A stretch of DNA of 64,000 nt from Actinomadura rayongensis (GTDB lineage Bacteria; Actinomycetota; Actinomycetes; Streptosporangiales; Streptosporangiaceae): contig NZ_WUTW01000004.1 in the NCBI RefSeq assembly GCF_009831215.1, positions 372,001 to 436,000 on the forward strand, read 5' to 3'. Each line of letters starts with the position of its first letter. Within the stretch, counting starts at the first letter, position 1. Made by a program: the position numbers and the translations under genes. Under the pieces are notes generated by a model. It saw only the letters and a program-made list of their open reading frames with translations, ran no database searches and was not told where the DNA came from. This document shows positions 24,436 through 32,178 of this stretch, one piece after another.

Positions 24436-25863
24436 GTGACCGTTCTCGACAACCGGGTCGTCCCGGACGAACCGGCGTCCGACCCCCGGCACCCCCGGGT
24501 CCGGCTCGCCGTGCTCTTCGACGAGGCGACGTTCGTGCCCCTGAGCGACGAGGACGACGGCAGCGGCGCGCTCGCCGGCGTCGGCCGGGTCGAGGGCCTG
24601 CCCGTCGTGGCGTTCGCGTCCGACCCGCGCATCCAGGGCGGGGCGATGGGGACGGCGGGGTGCGCGGCGATCGTCGCGGCCTACGACCACGCCGTCCGGG
24701 AACGGCTGCCGATCATCGGGCTCTGGCACTCGGGCGGCGCGCGGCTCGCCGAGGGCGTGGAGTCGCTGCACGCCGTCGGGCAGGTGTTCGCGGCGATGAC
24801 GCGGGCGTCGGGGATCGTCCCGCAGATCTCGGTGGTGCTCGGCGCGGCGGCGGGCGGGGCGGCCTACGGGCCCGCGCTGACCGACATCGTGGTGCTGTCG
24901 GAGAGCGGCAAGATCTTCGTGACGGGCCCGGACGTGGTGCGCTCGGTCACCGGCGAGGACATCGACATGGCCTCGCTCGGCGGGCCGGAACCGCACTCGC
25001 GCAAGTCGGGCGTGGTGCACGTGGTGGCGCGCGACGACGCCGAGGCCATCGCGCGGGGGCGCCGGCTGGCGGTGCTGCTCGGGCACCAGGGTCGGGTGCG
25101 GCTGTCCGCCGTGGAGGAACGTGACTTTTCGGGCCTGCTGCCGGAGAGCGCGCGGCGGGCTTACAGCGTCCATCCGCTGGTGCACGGGATCGTGGACGAC
25201 GCGGCCGAGGACTATGTCGAGCTGCACCCCAAGTGGGCGCCGAACATCGTGACGTCCCTCGGGCGGCTCGGCGGGCGGACGGTCGGCGTCATCGCCAACA
25301 ACCCGCTGCGGCTCGGCGGGTGCCTGGACTCGACGTCCGCCGAGAAGGCCGCCCGGTTCGTCCGGATGTGCGATGCCTTCGGGGTGCCGCTGGTCGTCCT
25401 GGTCGACGTGCCCGGCTACCTGCCCGGCGTGGGCCAGGAGCACGAGGGCGTGGTGCGGCGGGGCGCCAAGCTGCTGCACGCGTTCGCGGCGGCGACCGTC
25501 CCGCGCGTGACGCTGGTGACCCGCAAGGCGTACGGCGGCGCCTACATCGCCATGAACTCCCGCTCCCTCGGCGCCACCCGCGTCTTCGCCTGGCCGACCG
25601 CCGAACTGGCCGTGATGGGCGCCCTGGCGGCGGTGCGCGTCCTGCACCGGCGCAAGATCGCCGCCGTGCCGGAGGCCGACCGTCCGGCGCTCGAGGCCGA
25701 ACTCGCCGCCGAACACGAGAAGATCGCCGGCGGCCTCGACCGCGCCCGCGCCCTCGGCGTCGTGGACGAGGTCATCAGCCCGTCCACGACCCGCCACGCC
25801 CTCGCCCGCGCCATCGCCGAAGCCATCCCGGCCCGAGGCGCCCACGGCAACATCCCGCTGTAA
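24436..25863 (+). CDS. accD6: Acyl-CoA carboxylase carboxyltransferase subunit, AccD6-like
   Basis: A 475-residue carboxyltransferase with both crotonase-like halves in one chain. Landmarks: WHSGGARLAEGVESLHAVGQ, PQISVVLGAAAGGAAYGPALTD, VTGPDVVRSVTGEDIDMASLGG, NNPLRLGGCLDS, VDVPGYLPGVGQEHEGVVRRGAKLLHAF (read in parts) and the C-terminus NIPL. These match mycobacterial AccD6, which makes malonyl-CoA from carboxybiotin and acetyl-CoA and is also the last gene of a fabD-acpM-kas operon. The biotin carboxylase/carrier subunit must be encoded elsewhere. The GTG at 24436 follows GAAGGAG. The unit ends in a strong terminator. Confidence 0.93.
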   Translation: MTVLDNRVVPDEPASDPRHPRVRLAVLFDEATFVPLSDEDDGSGALAGVGRVEGLPVVAFASDPRIQGGAMGTAGCAAIVAAYDHAVRERLPIIGLWHSGGARLAEGVESLHAVGQVFAAMTRASGIVPQISVVLGAAAGGAAYGPALTDIVVLSESGKIFVTGPDVVRSVTGEDIDMASLGGPEPHSRKSGVVHVVARDDAEAIARGRRLAVLLGHQGRVRLSAVEERDFSGLLPESARRAYSVHPLVHGIVDDAAEDYVELHPKWAPNIVTSLGRLGGRTVGVIANNPLRLGGCLDSTSAEKAARFVRMCDAFGVPLVVLVDVPGYLPGVGQEHEGVVRRGAKLLHAFAAATVPRVTLVTRKAYGGAYIAMNSRSLGATRVFAWPTAELAVMGALAAVRVLHRRKIAAVPEADRPALEAELAAEHEKIAGGLDRARALGVVDEVISPSTTRHALARAIAEAIPARGAHGNIPL

Positions 25864-25871
25864 CGAACTCC

Positions 25872-25909
25872 GAAGGCCCGGCGCTCCCCAAGGGGGCCGC
25901 CGGGCCTTC
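25872..25909. terminator. Bidirectional terminator between accD6 and DUF3145
   Basis: GAAGGCCCGGCG (25872-25883) pairs perfectly with CGCCGGGCCTTC (25898-25909), with CCCC/GGGG pairing in the loop. It lies between convergent genes. Confidence 0.8.
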
Positions 25910-25924
25910 TGCCGTCGGCGCGGG

Positions 25925-26419
25925 TCAGACGGCGGCGTGGAGCCAGCGGACGGGCGCGCCGTCGCCCGCGCGGCGGAAGGGTTCCAGTTCGTTGTCCCAG
26001 GGGGTGCCGAGCAGGCGGTCCAGCTCGGCCTCCAGGGTCGTCTTGCCGAGGGCCGCGCCGGCCATGACCGAGCGCAGCCGGTCCTCGGGGATCATGATGT
26101 CGCCGTTGGCGCCGATGACGCCGGTGAAGACGCCGAGGGACGGCGTGAAGCTGTACCGCACCCCGTCGCAGCCCGGCGTGGGGTCCTCCGTGCACTCGAA
26201 GCGCGCGAGCTTCCAGTTGCGCAGGGCCGAGGTGATCCCGGCGGCGGTGCCCGGCTTCCCCTCCCAGTGCAGTTCGGCGCGCAGAGTCCCGGGGGCGGCG
26301 GGCTGGTCGGCCCACTCAAGGGACACGGGCACGCCGAGGACACCTGCGGCGGCCCACTCGATGTGCGGGCTCAGCGCAGGTGGCGCGGAGTGGACGTAGA
26401 AAACGCCACGTGCGGTCAC
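25925..26419 (-). CDS. DUF3145 family protein
   Basis: A 164-residue conserved actinobacterial protein: GVFYVHSAPPALSPHIEWA at the start, LEWADQPAAPGTLRAELHW, RYSFTPSLGVFTG and LGTPWDNELEPFRRAG. Function unknown. It is found at the end of the fatty-acid cluster in many actinomycetes and here is convergent with it. The GTG at 26419 has a near-perfect AGGAGGTCC directly upstream. Confidence 0.9.
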   Translation of the reverse strand: MTARGVFYVHSAPPALSPHIEWAAAGVLGVPVSLEWADQPAAPGTLRAELHWEGKPGTAAGITSALRNWKLARFECTEDPTPGCDGVRYSFTPSLGVFTGVIGANGDIMIPEDRLRSVMAGAALGKTTLEAELDRLLGTPWDNELEPFRRAGDGAPVRWLHAAV

Positions 26420-26835
26420 CGGACCTCCTGGATCTGTACCGAGGCTCGTCTTCCCCTACGGCCTCGTTCGCACCACGGGCGGCGTCCGCGTTGCTCATTC
26501 TGCATCATCGGCACGGGTCGCACCACTGCGCGAGCCCTGTTTGCCGAACCCTTGCCGCGTTCTTCCGATCCGCGTGGCGTCATTCCACCCGGCCAACCGG
26601 CATGTTCGTCAATATCCCCATTTCCAGATGTCGATCATGGTGAAAAGCACCGCGCCCGCACGGAAGCCGCAAGAACGACCACCGGGCCATTGCCGTGCGG
26701 CCGGTACCCATCTCGCCGGATTTCAATCATCGAGACTCGGCCACGACCCGGCCGCGACTCGATAACCGCCCCAGCGCGATGCGTGCCCGCCCGACTACGT
26801 TCGGCGACCGGGCAGGGGACGGCGAGGGGACCCGC
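26420..26835. promoter_or_regulatory. Divergent intergenic region between DUF3145 and the ECF-CHAT operon
   Basis: 416 bases without a supportable gene and with lower GC in its middle. The DUF3145 side holds AGGAGGTCC and a possible -10 TAGGGG about 35 bases upstream. The sigma factor side contains the near-repeated GACTCGG/GACTCGA segments around a GGCC...GGCC inverted pair (about 26737-26765), a candidate operator. I could not assign an ECF-type promoter. Confidence 0.3.
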
Positions 26836-27339
26836 GTGAGAGAACTCGTGCTCCGCGCGCGCGACGGCGACGCGGCGGCGTGGACGGCGCTCGTGGAGCG
26901 GCACGCCGAGACGCTGTGGGCGGTGGCGCGCTCATGGCGGCTCGGCGACGCCGACTGCGCGGACGTCGTCCAGCTCACCTGGCTGCGGCTGGTCGAACGG
27001 CTCGACACGATCCAGGACCCCGACGCCGTCGGCGCCTGGCTCGTCGTCACCGCCCGCCGCGAGGCCGCCCGCACGGCCCGCGAGCGCGGCTACGAACCGC
27101 TCGGCGCCACCACGGCCGCACTGCCGCCCCCGCACGACGTCGTCGCCGCCCGCGAACAAGTCTGCGCCGTCGGCACCGCCCTGCGCACCCTCCCCCGCCG
27201 CTGCCGGGACCTCCTCCGCCTGGCCGCCCTCGCACCCGGCCAGGCCGAACTGGCGGCGGCCCTCGACATGCCCGTCGGCGGCCTCGGCCCCACCCGCGCC
27301 CGCTGCCTCCAAAAACTCCGCCGAAAGCTGACCCCATGA
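26836..27339 (+). CDS. ECF-type RNA polymerase sigma factor
   Basis: A 167-residue group 4 sigma factor. Region 2 reads AARDGDAAAWTALVERHAETLWAVARSW and QLTWLRLVERLDTIQDPDAVGAWLVVTARREAAR (in parts); region 4 is LRTLPRRCRDLLRLAAL...ALDMPVGGLGPTRARCLQKLRRKL. The GTG at 26836 is favoured because AGGGGA lies at the right distance; an ATG at 26779 would add 19 residues. It is the first gene of a three-gene operon whose stop/start codons overlap, ending in a CHAT protein. It may direct transcription of its own operon. Confidence 0.88.
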   Translation: MRELVLRARDGDAAAWTALVERHAETLWAVARSWRLGDADCADVVQLTWLRLVERLDTIQDPDAVGAWLVVTARREAARTARERGYEPLGATTAALPPPHDVVAAREQVCAVGTALRTLPRRCRDLLRLAALAPGQAELAAALDMPVGGLGPTRARCLQKLRRKLTP

Positions 27340-27755
27340 ACGATGACGAGCTGGTGGCGGCTGTGGTGCGGGCGTTTCGGGCGATGGATCCTGTGCCGGG
27401 CCGGGTGCTCGATGCTTCGCGGGCGGCGTTCGGACGGCGGATGGTCGGGGCCGTCGTCGCCGGTGAGGTTCCGGCGCCAGAGCCGGTCGGGATGCGCGGG
27501 GGCGAGGTGCGGCGGGTGGCGTTCGAGGCGCCGGGGGCTCTGGTCGAGATGGAGGTCGCGGGGCGGGAGGTGGCCGGGCGGCTGCGGCCTGCGGTAGCCG
27601 TGCCGGTCGTTGTGCGGCGTGCGGGCGGCGACGGTGAGCGGACGCGGACGGATGCGGGCGGGCGGTTCGCGTTTCCTGAGCTTGCTCGGGGGCCGTTGAG
27701 TCTGGTGTTCGAGTTGGGCGCGGGCACGGTCGTGACGAGCTGGATCCGGGTCTGA
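27336..27755 (+). CDS. Small protein with carboxypeptidase-regulatory-like segment
   Basis: A 139-residue protein without a membrane segment. The N-terminus MNDDELVAAVVRAFRAMDPVPGRVLDASRAAF is helical and resembles the short helical start found in proteins of ECF-CHAT operons; the C-terminal half RTRTDAGGRFAFPELARGPLSLVFEL looks like the beta-sandwich of carboxypeptidase regulatory-like domains. The start ATG overlaps the sigma factor stop and its own stop overlaps the CHAT start (TGATG), so all three are translationally coupled. It could be the anti-sigma or an adaptor between sigma factor and CHAT protein; this is inference. Confidence 0.7.
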   Translation: MNDDELVAAVVRAFRAMDPVPGRVLDASRAAFGRRMVGAVVAGEVPAPEPVGMRGGEVRRVAFEAPGALVEMEVAGREVAGRLRPAVAVPVVVRRAGGDGERTRTDAGGRFAFPELARGPLSLVFELGAGTVVTSWIRV

Positions 27756-30043
27756 TGGAGACGCGTCCCGGTGCGGGCCCGGACGACCGCGCGGCGGCTC
27801 TGCTGCGCATCGAGCTGATGGACGTCCTCGCGGCGCGCGGGGACGTGGCGGGGGCGCTGGCGGAGGCGGAGCTGGCGCGTCCGGTCGTCACGGGCGCGGA
27901 CGCCGACCGGCTCGACGCGGCCGTCGCCCGCGCCCTCGCCCACGCCGGACGGCTTCCCGAGGCGACCGCGCTCGCGATGGACACGCTGCGGCGGCTGCGG
28001 CGCGGCGGCGATCCGGTGACGCGCGTGGACCTGCTGACCGCGCTCGGCACCGCGCAGGCGCTGCGCGGGTCGGCCGGGTGCGCGCGGGCGGCGCTGGCCG
28101 AGGCCGTCGCGACGGCGGCGGACGCGGGGCTCGCGGCCCGCGCGGCGGCGGCCCGCGCCGATCTGGCGCTCGCCGCCGCGCGGGGCGGCGACCTGCCGGA
28201 CGCGCTGGCGCTGTTCGCCGCCGCCGAGCCCGGCCTGTCCGGGGAGCTTCTGGCGCGGTGCCGCCTCGGCCGCGCCGAGACGCTGCTGCGCGCCGGGCTG
28301 CCCGCCGAGGCGCGCGGGCTGCTGGCCCGCACCTTGGCCGAGTCCGGGGGCCATCGCGCCGCCGTCGCCGACGGCCTGCTGCTGCTCGGGCACGCCGAGC
28401 TGGCCGACGGCGCGCCGGACGCGGCGGCGAGCACGGCCGAGCGCGCCCGCGCGGCGTTCGCGGCGCAGGGCCGGACGGGCTGGACGCGCCCCGCCGAGCA
28501 CCTGCTGCTGCGCGCCCGGTACGCGGCGGGCGACCGGTCGCCGCTGCTGCTGGCGACCGCGCGGGCCGTCGCGGCCCGGCTGGACGCGGGCGGCTGGACG
28601 ACCGCCGCCGCGCAGGCCCGCGTGATCGCCGCGCGGGTCGCGCTGCACCTGGGCCGCCCGGACGCCGTGCCGCCCGCGGTGCCGGTGCGGGCGGGTCCGG
28701 CGGCGCTGCGGGCGGCGTCCTGGCACCTGGCCGCGCTGGAGCGGTGCGGGCGCGGGGACCGGACGGGCGCGCGGGCGGCCGTCGAGACGGGCCTGACGAT
28801 CCTCGCCGCGCACGCCGACGCGCTCGCCGCCCACGAGCCCCGCGCCCTCGCGGCCGGGACGGGCGCGGACCTGGCGGCGCTCGGGCTGGAACTCGCCGAC
28901 ACGCCGCACGACCTGCTGGCGGCCGAGGAGCGGCGGCGGACGCTGGCGCGGCGCCCGGCGGCGGTGCGTCCGCCGCGCGACCCGGCGCGGGCGGCGGCGC
29001 TGACGGAGATCCGGACGCTCAGCGCTCGGCAGGCCGCCGCGACCGCCGAGACCGCGGCGTGCCCGATCCTGGCCCGGCGCCTGCTGCGGCTGGAGGCGAC
29101 CCTGCGGATGGACGCGCTGCGCCGGACACCCGAGCGGACGCCCGCCCCGCCCTCATTGCACGAATTGTCCGCCGCCCTGGATGGACGGGTCCTGGTCGAA
29201 CTCGTCCGGATCGGCGACGAACTGCACGCGGTGACCGTCCGGGACGGGCGGGCGCGCCGCCACGTCCTCGGCCCCTACGCGGCGGCGGCCCGGGAGACGG
29301 CCCTGCTCCGGACGTCCGTCGACCACGCCGACGCGCCGCCCCGCTCACTCCTGCTGACGCCGCTGCGAACCGTGCTCGAAGACCGCGAACTCGTCCTCGC
29401 CCCGACGGGCGCGCTGCACGGCCTCCCGTGGGCGACGCTGCCCGAGCTGGCCGGACGCCCGTTCACCGTGACGCCGTCGGCGGCGGCTTGGCTGCGCGCC
29501 CACCGCGTCCCCCGACGCACCGGACGCACCGTCCTCGCCGCAGGCCCCGGCCTCGACCACGCCGAGGACGAGATCACCCGCGTCGCAACCGCCCACCCCG
29601 GCGCCGACCGCCTGACCGGCCCGGCGGCGACGGCCGAGGCCGTCCGCGACGCCCTGGACGGCGCCGCCGTCGCCCACGTGGCCGCCCACGGCGCCTTCCG
29701 CCCCGGGAACCCGCTGTTCTCCGGCCTCCGGATGGCGGACGGCCCCCTGCTCGCCCACGACCTGGAGGACATCGCGGCCGTCCCCCCGCTCATCGTCCTG
29801 TCCGCGTGCGACGCGGGCCGCTCGACGGGCGGCGCGGCGATGCTCGGCCTGCCCGGCGTCCTGCTGGCCCTGGGCGCCCGGACCGTGATCGCCCCGGTCA
29901 CCCGCGTCGCCGACGCCGAGTCCGCCCCGTTCATGGAAGCCCTGTACCAGGCGCTCGCGACTGGCACTCCACCCGCCCACGCCCTGGCGGAGGCACCCGT
30001 GACCCCGGGCACGGCGGGATTCCTCTGCTTCGGCGCAAGCTGA
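27755..30043 (+). CDS. TPR-CHAT protease-like protein
   Basis: A 762-residue protein. The N-terminal 450 residues are Ala/Leu-rich helical repeats of TPR type. The C-terminal CHAT (caspase HetF associated with TPRs) domain has the catalytic dyad His645 in HVAAHGAF and Cys685 in LSACDAG, so it should be an active cysteine endopeptidase of the caspase clan. The C-terminus reads GFLCFGAS, common to the family. It is the effector gene of a sigma factor - regulator - CHAT operon; such operons are widespread in actinomycetes and are grouped with conflict or programmed-death systems, though targets are unknown. Directly after its stop lies a second, diverged copy of its last 40 codons. Confidence 0.9.
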   Translation: METRPGAGPDDRAAALLRIELMDVLAARGDVAGALAEAELARPVVTGADADRLDAAVARALAHAGRLPEATALAMDTLRRLRRGGDPVTRVDLLTALGTAQALRGSAGCARAALAEAVATAADAGLAARAAAARADLALAAARGGDLPDALALFAAAEPGLSGELLARCRLGRAETLLRAGLPAEARGLLARTLAESGGHRAAVADGLLLLGHAELADGAPDAAASTAERARAAFAAQGRTGWTRPAEHLLLRARYAAGDRSPLLLATARAVAARLDAGGWTTAAAQARVIAARVALHLGRPDAVPPAVPVRAGPAALRAASWHLAALERCGRGDRTGARAAVETGLTILAAHADALAAHEPRALAAGTGADLAALGLELADTPHDLLAAEERRRTLARRPAAVRPPRDPARAAALTEIRTLSARQAAATAETAACPILARRLLRLEATLRMDALRRTPERTPAPPSLHELSAALDGRVLVELVRIGDELHAVTVRDGRARRHVLGPYAAAARETALLRTSVDHADAPPRSLLLTPLRTVLEDRELVLAPTGALHGLPWATLPELAGRPFTVTPSAAAWLRAHRVPRRTGRTVLAAGPGLDHAEDEITRVATAHPGADRLTGPAATAEAVRDALDGAAVAHVAAHGAFRPGNPLFSGLRMADGPLLAHDLEDIAAVPPLIVLSACDAGRSTGGAAMLGLPGVLLALGARTVIAPVTRVADAESAPFMEALYQALATGTPPAHALAEAPVTPGTAGFLCFGAS

Positions 30044-30166
30044 CCCGACACCGAGACCGCCGCCGTCACCGCCAACCTTCACCGGGCCCTCGCGAAAGGA
30101 ACCCCGCCCGCCCGGGCGCAGACGACGCCGGGCGGGGCGGGGTTCCCCTGCTTCGGTGCGGGCGGA
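30044..30166 (+). pseudogene. Duplicated CHAT C-terminal tail after the stop codon
   Basis: The frame continuing past the CHAT TGA reads DTETAAVTANLHRALAKGTPP, then AGFPCFGAGG. This matches the end of the CHAT protein itself, DAESAPFMEALYQALATGTPP and AGFLCFGAS, so the last 40 or so codons were duplicated in tandem, in frame. It has no start codon and would be translated only by stop readthrough. The segment also contains a very strong hairpin (GGAACCCCGCCCGCCCGG against its complement with one bulged base, about 30099-30146), which may now act as terminator between the CHAT gene and the convergent sulfurtransferase. Confidence 0.7.
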
Positions 30167-30170
30167 ACCG

Positions 30171-31052
30171 TCAGCCGGTCGCGATCGGGCGGGACGGGTC
30201 GGTGATCCACTCGGACCATGAGCCGACGTACAGGGCGGCGGGCACGCCCGCGATCGTCAGGGCCAGCACCTCGTGCGCGGCGGTGACGCCCGAGCCGCAG
30301 TAGGCGCCCACGTGCTGCGCGTCGGTCGCGCCGAGGGCGGCGAACCGTTCCCGCAGCGCCAGCGACGGCAGGAAGAAGCCTGATTCGTCCACGTTCTCTG
30401 ACGTGGGCGCGTTCACGGCGCCCGGGATGTGGCCCGCCACCGGGTCCACCGGCTCCTTCTCGCCCCGGTAGCGCTCGGCGGCGCGGGCGTCGAGCAGCAC
30501 GCCGTCGCGGGCCAGGGCCGCCGCGCCCGCCGCGTCCAGGACGGGCAGCCCGCCCGGACGGGCCGTGAAGTCGCCGGGCGCCGGGTCCGGTTCGTCCGTC
30601 GCGACCGGACGGCCCGCGCCCGCCCACGCCCGGAACCCGCCGTCCAGCACGCGGACGTCCGGGTGGCCGTAGTAGCGCAGCGTCCACCACAGCCGGGCGG
30701 CGGCGGACGCGTCCGACTCGTCGTACACCACGACGGGCCGCGCCGCCGACACCCCGGCGCGGCGCATGGCCTCCTGGAACGCGTCGGCGGACGGCAAGGG
30801 ATGACGGCCGCCCGCGCCGGGCGAGGACGCCACGTCGCGGTCCAGGTCCACGAACACGGCGCCGGGCAGGTGGCCGCGCCGGTAGGCCTCGATGCCGGGC
30901 GGCCCGGCGAGGTTCCAGCGGACGTCCAGCAGGACGGGGGCGGGATCGCGATAAAGCTGACGCGCGAGGGCGCTCACGTCGACGAGAGGATGCACGGCGT
31001 CAGTCTGACCGGCGTGCCCCGGGGTCGTGAAGGGCGGATCGACAGGCGTCAC
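30171..31052 (-). CDS. Sulfurtransferase with two rhodanese domains
   Basis: A 293-residue thiosulfate/3-mercaptopyruvate sulfurtransferase type enzyme. The N-terminal inactive rhodanese half (LLDVRWNLAGPPG...YRRGHLPGAVFVDLD) is followed by the active half with Cys252 in YCGSGVTAAH, preceded by GHIPGAVNAPTSEN. The loop CGSGVT fits 3-mercaptopyruvate specificity rather than the CRKGVT of thiosulfate enzymes. The start is set at GTG 31052 because a TAGGCT box lies seven bases upstream (leaderless); a GTG at 30995 is possible. It follows the saccharopine-dehydrogenase-like gene by 30 bases. Confidence 0.9.
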   Translation of the reverse strand: MTPVDPPFTTPGHAGQTDAVHPLVDVSALARQLYRDPAPVLLDVRWNLAGPPGIEAYRRGHLPGAVFVDLDRDVASSPGAGGRHPLPSADAFQEAMRRAGVSAARPVVVYDESDASAAARLWWTLRYYGHPDVRVLDGGFRAWAGAGRPVATDEPDPAPGDFTARPGGLPVLDAAGAAALARDGVLLDARAAERYRGEKEPVDPVAGHIPGAVNAPTSENVDESGFFLPSLALRERFAALGATDAQHVGAYCGSGVTAAHEVLALTIAGVPAALYVGSWSEWITDPSRPIATG

Positions 31053-31059
31053 GGACCGT

Positions 31060-31065
31060 AGCCTA
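31060..31065 (-). promoter_or_regulatory. -10 box of leaderless sulfurtransferase gene
   Basis: TAGGCT on the minus strand, seven bases before the GTG at 31052. TAGGCT is a common housekeeping -10 in actinomycetes. Confidence 0.5.
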
Positions 31066-31082
31066 GCGGGTACGACACGCGG

Positions 31083-32075
31083 TCATTCCACCCGCCAGGC
31101 GACGCCGTGCGGGACGAGCGCGTCCAGGAATCCGGCGGGCTCGAACGCCTGCGCGGGCGTCAACGCGCCGGGCCGAGCGTCGCCGCGCGCGAGCCGCAGC
31201 GCGCCCTCGACCGCGATGACGGCGGTCAGCCCGTACGGGTCCGGCCCGGTGACGACGCCCGTCGCGGTCGCGCCGGATCCGGTCGCGCGGGCGAGCATGC
31301 ACCAGCGTCCGGCGCGGCGCGTCGCCTCGTCCAGGACGGCCGGCGCCAGCTCGGCGGCCCCGGGGTCGAACGACGCGAACAGCTTGACGACGTCCGCGCG
31401 CATCGCCGCCCGCACCCGCGCGGCCGGAACGTGGCGCGGCACCGTCGCGACGCCCGGCAGCGGGAACGGCGCCACCTCGACCCGCTCGCCGGGCAGGTCG
31501 ACCGGAGCATGGCCGCCGGTGTCGGGACGCCAGCCGCCGTCGGCGTACTCCAGCGGGCCGCGCCCGACGATCGACGCCATCGAGCGGGCGGTGCCGCGCG
31601 ACGCGCCGCCCGGCAGCCGCAGGTCCGCGACCAGGATCTCGCGCGCCGGGGCGACGCGCGCCGCCGTCAGCGCCGCGATCAGGTCGCCGGGGCCGCCGTC
31701 GTCGGCGAGCGCGGGCACGACGGTCACCCCGGCGCGCTCGGCGTCCGGCCCGGCCGTCGCGAGGACGTCGTGGATCTGCCCCTGCTCGCCCGAGGTGTCG
31801 ACGTAGTGGACGCGGGCGGCGAGCGCCGCGCGCAGCACCGGCCCGCCCCAGCGCGTGAACGGCCCCGCCGTGTTGACCACGGCCGCGCAGCCGGCGAAGG
31901 CGGCGGCGAGCGCGTCCGGGTCGTCCAGCGTCGCGACGCGGACCTCCGCGTCGGCGACCGCGCGCAGCCGTTCCCTGGACCGTCCGACGAGCACCGCCTC
32001 GACGCCCCGCCGCGCCAGCTCCGCGACGACCAGCCCGCCGGTGAACCCGCTCGCCCCGTGCACCGCGATCTTCAT
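31083..32075 (-). CDS. Saccharopine-dehydrogenase/enoyl-reductase-like NAD(P)-binding protein
   Basis: A 330-residue oxidoreductase-like protein. The N-terminus KIAVHGASGFTGGLVVAELARRG is a Rossmann fold with GASGFTG, followed by AAVVNTAGPFTRWGGPVLRAAL and HYVDTSGEQ, the hallmarks of the saccharopine-dehydrogenase-like/trans-acting enoyl reductase family. Substrate unknown. The ATG at 32075 follows GAGGAGAT. It is transcribed divergently from an AraC regulator from a shared 103-base promoter region, so the regulator probably controls it. Confidence 0.85.
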   Translation of the reverse strand: MKIAVHGASGFTGGLVVAELARRGVEAVLVGRSRERLRAVADAEVRVATLDDPDALAAAFAGCAAVVNTAGPFTRWGGPVLRAALAARVHYVDTSGEQGQIHDVLATAGPDAERAGVTVVPALADDGGPGDLIAALTAARVAPAREILVADLRLPGGASRGTARSMASIVGRGPLEYADGGWRPDTGGHAPVDLPGERVEVAPFPLPGVATVPRHVPAARVRAAMRADVVKLFASFDPGAAELAPAVLDEATRRAGRWCMLARATGSGATATGVVTGPDPYGLTAVIAVEGALRLARGDARPGALTPAQAFEPAGFLDALVPHGVAWRVE

Positions 32076-32101
32076 GTCCGATCTCCTCTCGTTCAGGAAC
32101 G

Positions 32102-32130
32102 ACGCTAGGAAGCCCGGACGAGACGAACAA
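32102..32130 (-). promoter_or_regulatory. Promoter of the saccharopine-dehydrogenase-like gene
   Basis: On the minus strand, -35 TTGTTC (32125-32130), a 17-base spacer and -10 TAGCGT (32102-32107). The mRNA would have a leader of about 20 bases containing the ribosome site. Confidence 0.6.
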
Positions 32131-32165
32131 TGTGCGCGAGCCGCGCCCCGATGTCCGATCGTCTC

Positions 32166-32171
32166 TACACT
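32166..32171 (+). promoter_or_regulatory. -10 box of leaderless AraC regulator gene
   Basis: TACACT ends seven bases before the ATG at 32179. This divergent promoter faces the one at 32102-32130; the 36 bases between them are the likely regulator-binding region. Confidence 0.5.
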
Positions 32172-32178
32172 GGACGGC

